Assembly (NCBI GenBank): GCA_031255815.1
Contig: JAIRRU010000115.1
Span: forward strand, 1 to 7,607
Direction of reading: 5' to 3'
DNA: 7,607 nucleotides
From: Treponema sp.
GTDB taxonomy: Bacteria; Spirochaetota; Spirochaetia; Treponematales; Breznakiellaceae
Shown here: piece after piece, positions 5,492-7,607 of the stretch
How positions within the stretch are numbered: the stretch's first letter is position 1
Layout: the number at the start of each line of letters is the position of its first letter
The notes under the pieces: model-generated
The model's database searches: none
What the model was told of the DNA's origin: nothing
Seen by the model: the letters and a program-made list of their open reading frames with translations, nothing else
Translations under genes and position numbers: made by a program

Positions 5492-7431
5492 TGAAAAACG
5501 CGATAGAGATAAAGAGCCGGATCCCGCCTGAGCTTTCCGACAGGAAACGGCAGCTTGCCGAATTCCGGGAACACCTTGCCCGTTTCAACATAGACGATCT
5601 AAAGATATACTACCTGCTCTTTCTGGGAGAGAAGCCGAAAGGTTTAAATAAAGCCTCCCTTGTCGCGGCTCTATCGATAGCCATGGCCTTTAAAGACGAA
5701 AAAACCTTCCGGGGCTGGTTCTTCAGCCTGCCCCCTTTAACCCAGAACCTGCTCTACCGCCTGAGCTTCGATTACCATGTTCCGGTAGAAAAACTGGAAA
5801 AAGAATTTGATTTGTCCCTGGTCTATAAAAAATCCGACTATTATTGGGAGAAAAAATGGGCTTTTCACGAGGAACTGGGCCTTGGTTTTCTGTACATCTA
5901 TACCCAGTACGAAAAAGTTTTCGCGGTACTCCCCCATGTCCTGCGAATAATCCTGATTGGCTGGCTGGTTCCGCCGCCGGAACTCAGTCTTGGGAACTGT
6001 GTTCTGAGCGATAGCGGGGCAGGCCCCGCCTGGGACAACAGCAGGGAGGTAATTGATTCCCTGCCGCTGTTTTTCGATTCCCTGGCCGATTTTCTCAGCT
6101 GCCTAAAGCCGCCCGAATCGCCTTTCCGCTGTATCCGGGGATTCAAAAAGAACGGCCTGGAGGGGCTGCGGGCCTCTTCCGCTTTCAAACCCTTTAACGT
6201 TCCGGAGATCCCTTCCGAAAACAAAGGGCAAAAGACCCGGGGCCGCCCGGCCGCCGTGGGAGACCTTGTTCCCGACAGCGCCGATCTGACGGCCCGGTTT
6301 CTCCTGGCCATGAAGAACTTTTCGATAACCCGCCCGCAAGACGCCCAGGATGAGTTGAAAAAACTGGTAAGCGCGTTCTTTAGCGATAAATCCCAGTACA
6401 AAGGCTACGTTAATCCCCCGGATCGCCATTCCCTGGAGTACAACGTCCTTTTCGATCATATTTCAAAACCTTCCGACCCTTCCCTCCGCTACGAGGGGGA
6501 ACTGCCCTACTCGCGGAGAATCTTCCGGGATATCCTTGTCTTTTGCGCCAAAGACGGCAGAGCCTTTGACGCCGATAAAGTCGCGCGTTCTATTTACCGG
6601 AACGCGCAGTATTTCTGTTTTTACTTTGAAGATACCGAAAGATACCTGAAGTATCGGGCCAACGCCATAAACGTTGAGGGCATGACCCTGTCTTCCCGGT
6701 ACAGCAGCGATTTTTATCCCACCGGTATCCTGCAATACTACCTTGTAACCGCCCCGCTGCTGAAAGCTTACTGTTACCTTTTCGCCGCCCTGGGCCTGCT
6801 GGAGATAAGCCAGACCGTGCCTCCCCTGTTGCGGGTGCAAAACGAAAAAGAACGGCCCCTGTCCCCCTACGATTCCCTTAAGAGCTTCCGGGTAAACGAA
6901 TTGGGCAAGTGGTGCCTGGGCTTAACGGAGGAACGCCCCGAACGCCCCAAGGCCGAGTACCAGGCTATCGCGGACAGGGAACTGTTCCTGGTAACCGTGC
7001 AGGGGAATTCCCTGGAACGAAGCGTATATCTGGATAGAATAGGCCGCAAACTCGGCAGCCGTTCCGAATCCGGCACGGAACGCTGGAGGGTAAGCCCCGA
7101 CTCTTTTATCGCGGGCTGTACCGGGAAAGGCCAGATACAGGATCGGGTAGACAAATTCAAAACCCTGATCGATCCGGCCCCCGCGCCCCACTGGCTCGCC
7201 CTTTTTGAAAAAGCGGTGAACCGGGCGGGGCTGTTCGATCGTCCCCTCGGCGACATGCTGGTATACCCGCTCCCCGCCGACCGGGCCGTTGCGGAAGAAC
7301 TGCTCCGGGATACGGAACTCCGATCCCTCGTCCGCCGCGCCGAGGGCGGGCTCCTGGCGGTTCCGGAAAAAAACAGGAGGAAATTTCTCGCCCTCCTGAA
7401 CGCCCACGGGATCGCGGTGTTTGAAGACTAG
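5491..7431 (+). CDS. SNF2-coupled protein resembling the non-catalytic N-terminal part of XPB-like helicases
   Basis: I do not recognise this 646-residue protein as a named family, but its layout is suggestive. Residues 51-91 (NKASLVAALSIAMAF followed by LPPLTQNLLYRL) look like the helical start of bacterial XPB-like helicase N-terminal regions. Around 423-478, LLKAYCYLFAALGLLEIS followed by SFRVNELGKWCLGL reads like a winged helix ending in the typical 'LGxxxLG' turn. From 497 (ELFLVTVQGN) a strand opens an alpha/beta domain with WRVSPDSFIAGC, then MLVYPLP and an ending of LLNAHGIAVFED, matching the order of the Helicase_C_3-type domain. No Walker A, DEAD-box, nuclease or zinc motif is visible, and a charged linker (about 228-262) splits the halves. 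Hydrophobic stretches near 148-168 and 413-440 look like buried helices rather than membrane spans. Translational coupling to the SNF2 ATPase suggests it is a DNA-binding or targeting partner; the fold assignment is inference from pattern. Confidence 0.85.
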   Translation: MKNAIEIKSRIPPELSDRKRQLAEFREHLARFNIDDLKIYYLLFLGEKPKGLNKASLVAALSIAMAFKDEKTFRGWFFSLPPLTQNLLYRLSFDYHVPVEKLEKEFDLSLVYKKSDYYWEKKWAFHEELGLGFLYIYTQYEKVFAVLPHVLRIILIGWLVPPPELSLGNCVLSDSGAGPAWDNSREVIDSLPLFFDSLADFLSCLKPPESPFRCIRGFKKNGLEGLRASSAFKPFNVPEIPSENKGQKTRGRPAAVGDLVPDSADLTARFLLAMKNFSITRPQDAQDELKKLVSAFFSDKSQYKGYVNPPDRHSLEYNVLFDHISKPSDPSLRYEGELPYSRRIFRDILVFCAKDGRAFDADKVARSIYRNAQYFCFYFEDTERYLKYRANAINVEGMTLSSRYSSDFYPTGILQYYLVTAPLLKAYCYLFAALGLLEISQTVPPLLRVQNEKERPLSPYDSLKSFRVNELGKWCLGLTEERPERPKAEYQAIADRELFLVTVQGNSLERSVYLDRIGRKLGSRSESGTERWRVSPDSFIAGCTGKGQIQDRVDKFKTLIDPAPAPHWLALFEKAVNRAGLFDRPLGDMLVYPLPADRAVAEELLRDTELRSLVRRAEGGLLAVPEKNRRKFLALLNAHGIAVFED

Positions 7432-7466
7432 GGGGCCGGGGGTTTAGCCTTGAAGCCGGTATTGCT
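7432..7466. other. Short convergent intergenic gap
   Basis: Only 35 bases separate two convergent stop codons. No strong hairpin with a T-tract is seen on either strand, so transcripts from both sides probably run into each other's 3' ends. Confidence 0.5.
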
Positions 7467-7607
7467 CTACCGATCAAACAGGGCCTTCAGCTCCGCGTGG
7501 CTCATCCGGGCAAGCCAGGATTCGCCTGAGGAGACGGTCATTGCCGCCAGTTCCTGTTTGCTGGAGATCATGGCGTCTATCTTTTCCTCAAAGCTGTTCC
7601 GGGTGAT
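7467..7607 (-). CDS. Second SNF2-family ATPase, C-terminal 46 residues (gene runs off right edge)
   Basis: Reading inward from the right edge on the minus strand gives 46 residues ending in a TAG at 7469-7467. The sequence starts ITRNSFEEKIDAMISSKQEL, continues AAMTVSSGESWLARMS and ends HAELKALFDR. This matches the usual end of bacterial SNF2 ATPases: a 'TxEEKI' helix after motif VI, then 'SGExWL' and a closing 'ELxxLF' helix. It differs from the end of the plus-strand SNF2 gene (TIEERIAELQKRKSDL to VAYLVGER), so it is a separate gene and not a duplicated fragment. The helicase motifs lie outside the window, so activity cannot be judged. It is convergent with the operon at 2675-7431. Confidence 0.8.
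   Translation of the reverse strand: MTRNSFEEKIDAMISSKQELAAMTVSSGESWLARMSHAELKALFDR

Noticed and set aside
5931..6000. Possible transmembrane segment in the 646-residue protein
   Set aside because: The hydrophobic run is short, interrupted by Pro, Arg and His, and sits in an otherwise soluble, charged protein; a buried helix is more likely.
2675..7431. Known anti-phage system such as DISARM, which includes a SNF2 helicase
   Set aside because: No methyltransferase, phospholipase-D-like or DUF1998 partner gene is present. The companion protein does not resemble a known defence component, and the surroundings look chromosomal.

Overview
The window holds three complete genes and two genes cut by the edges, all chromosomal in character. 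Base composition is GC-rich (roughly 60% by eye) and looks even throughout, with no insertion sequence, tRNA, rRNA, CRISPR array or phage gene visible. The partial membrane sensor at the left edge has a 'YxYFWRP' sensor segment that I associate with Treponema-type signalling proteins. A spirochaete of the Treponema lineage is therefore my best guess, but this is an inference without a marker gene.

Layout: (i) 1-433, minus strand: N-terminal 144 residues of a membrane-anchored sensor protein. (ii) A 46-base divergent intergenic region with AT-rich promoter-like elements and a 12-base inverted repeat. (iii) 480-2414, plus: the homocysteine and methyltetrahydrofolate modules of cobalamin-dependent methionine synthase, ending exactly where the cobalamin module would begin. 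(iv) 2415-2674: a noncoding spacer packed with GC-rich inverted repeats and ending in a promoter. (v) 2675-5491, plus: a 938-residue SNF2-family ATPase with all helicase motifs. (vi) 5491-7431, plus: a 646-residue protein overlapping the SNF2 stop by one base. It has no helicase motifs, but its layout resembles the non-catalytic N-terminal region of bacterial XPB-like helicases. (vii) 7467-7607, minus: the C-terminal 46 residues of a second SNF2 ATPase, converging on the first operon.

The most interesting unit is 2675-7607: a SNF2 motor translationally coupled to a probable DNA-binding partner, with a second SNF2 motor arriving tail-to-tail. This suggests a two- or three-component DNA-remodelling or repair machine whose role I cannot assign. 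The second point of interest is the half-length methionine synthase, which needs a cobalamin protein supplied from elsewhere. A third is that the first genes of transcripts lack Shine-Dalgarno sequences and have a -10-like box 6-7 bases before the start codon, whereas the internal operon gene has a good Shine-Dalgarno; this suggests leaderless mRNAs.
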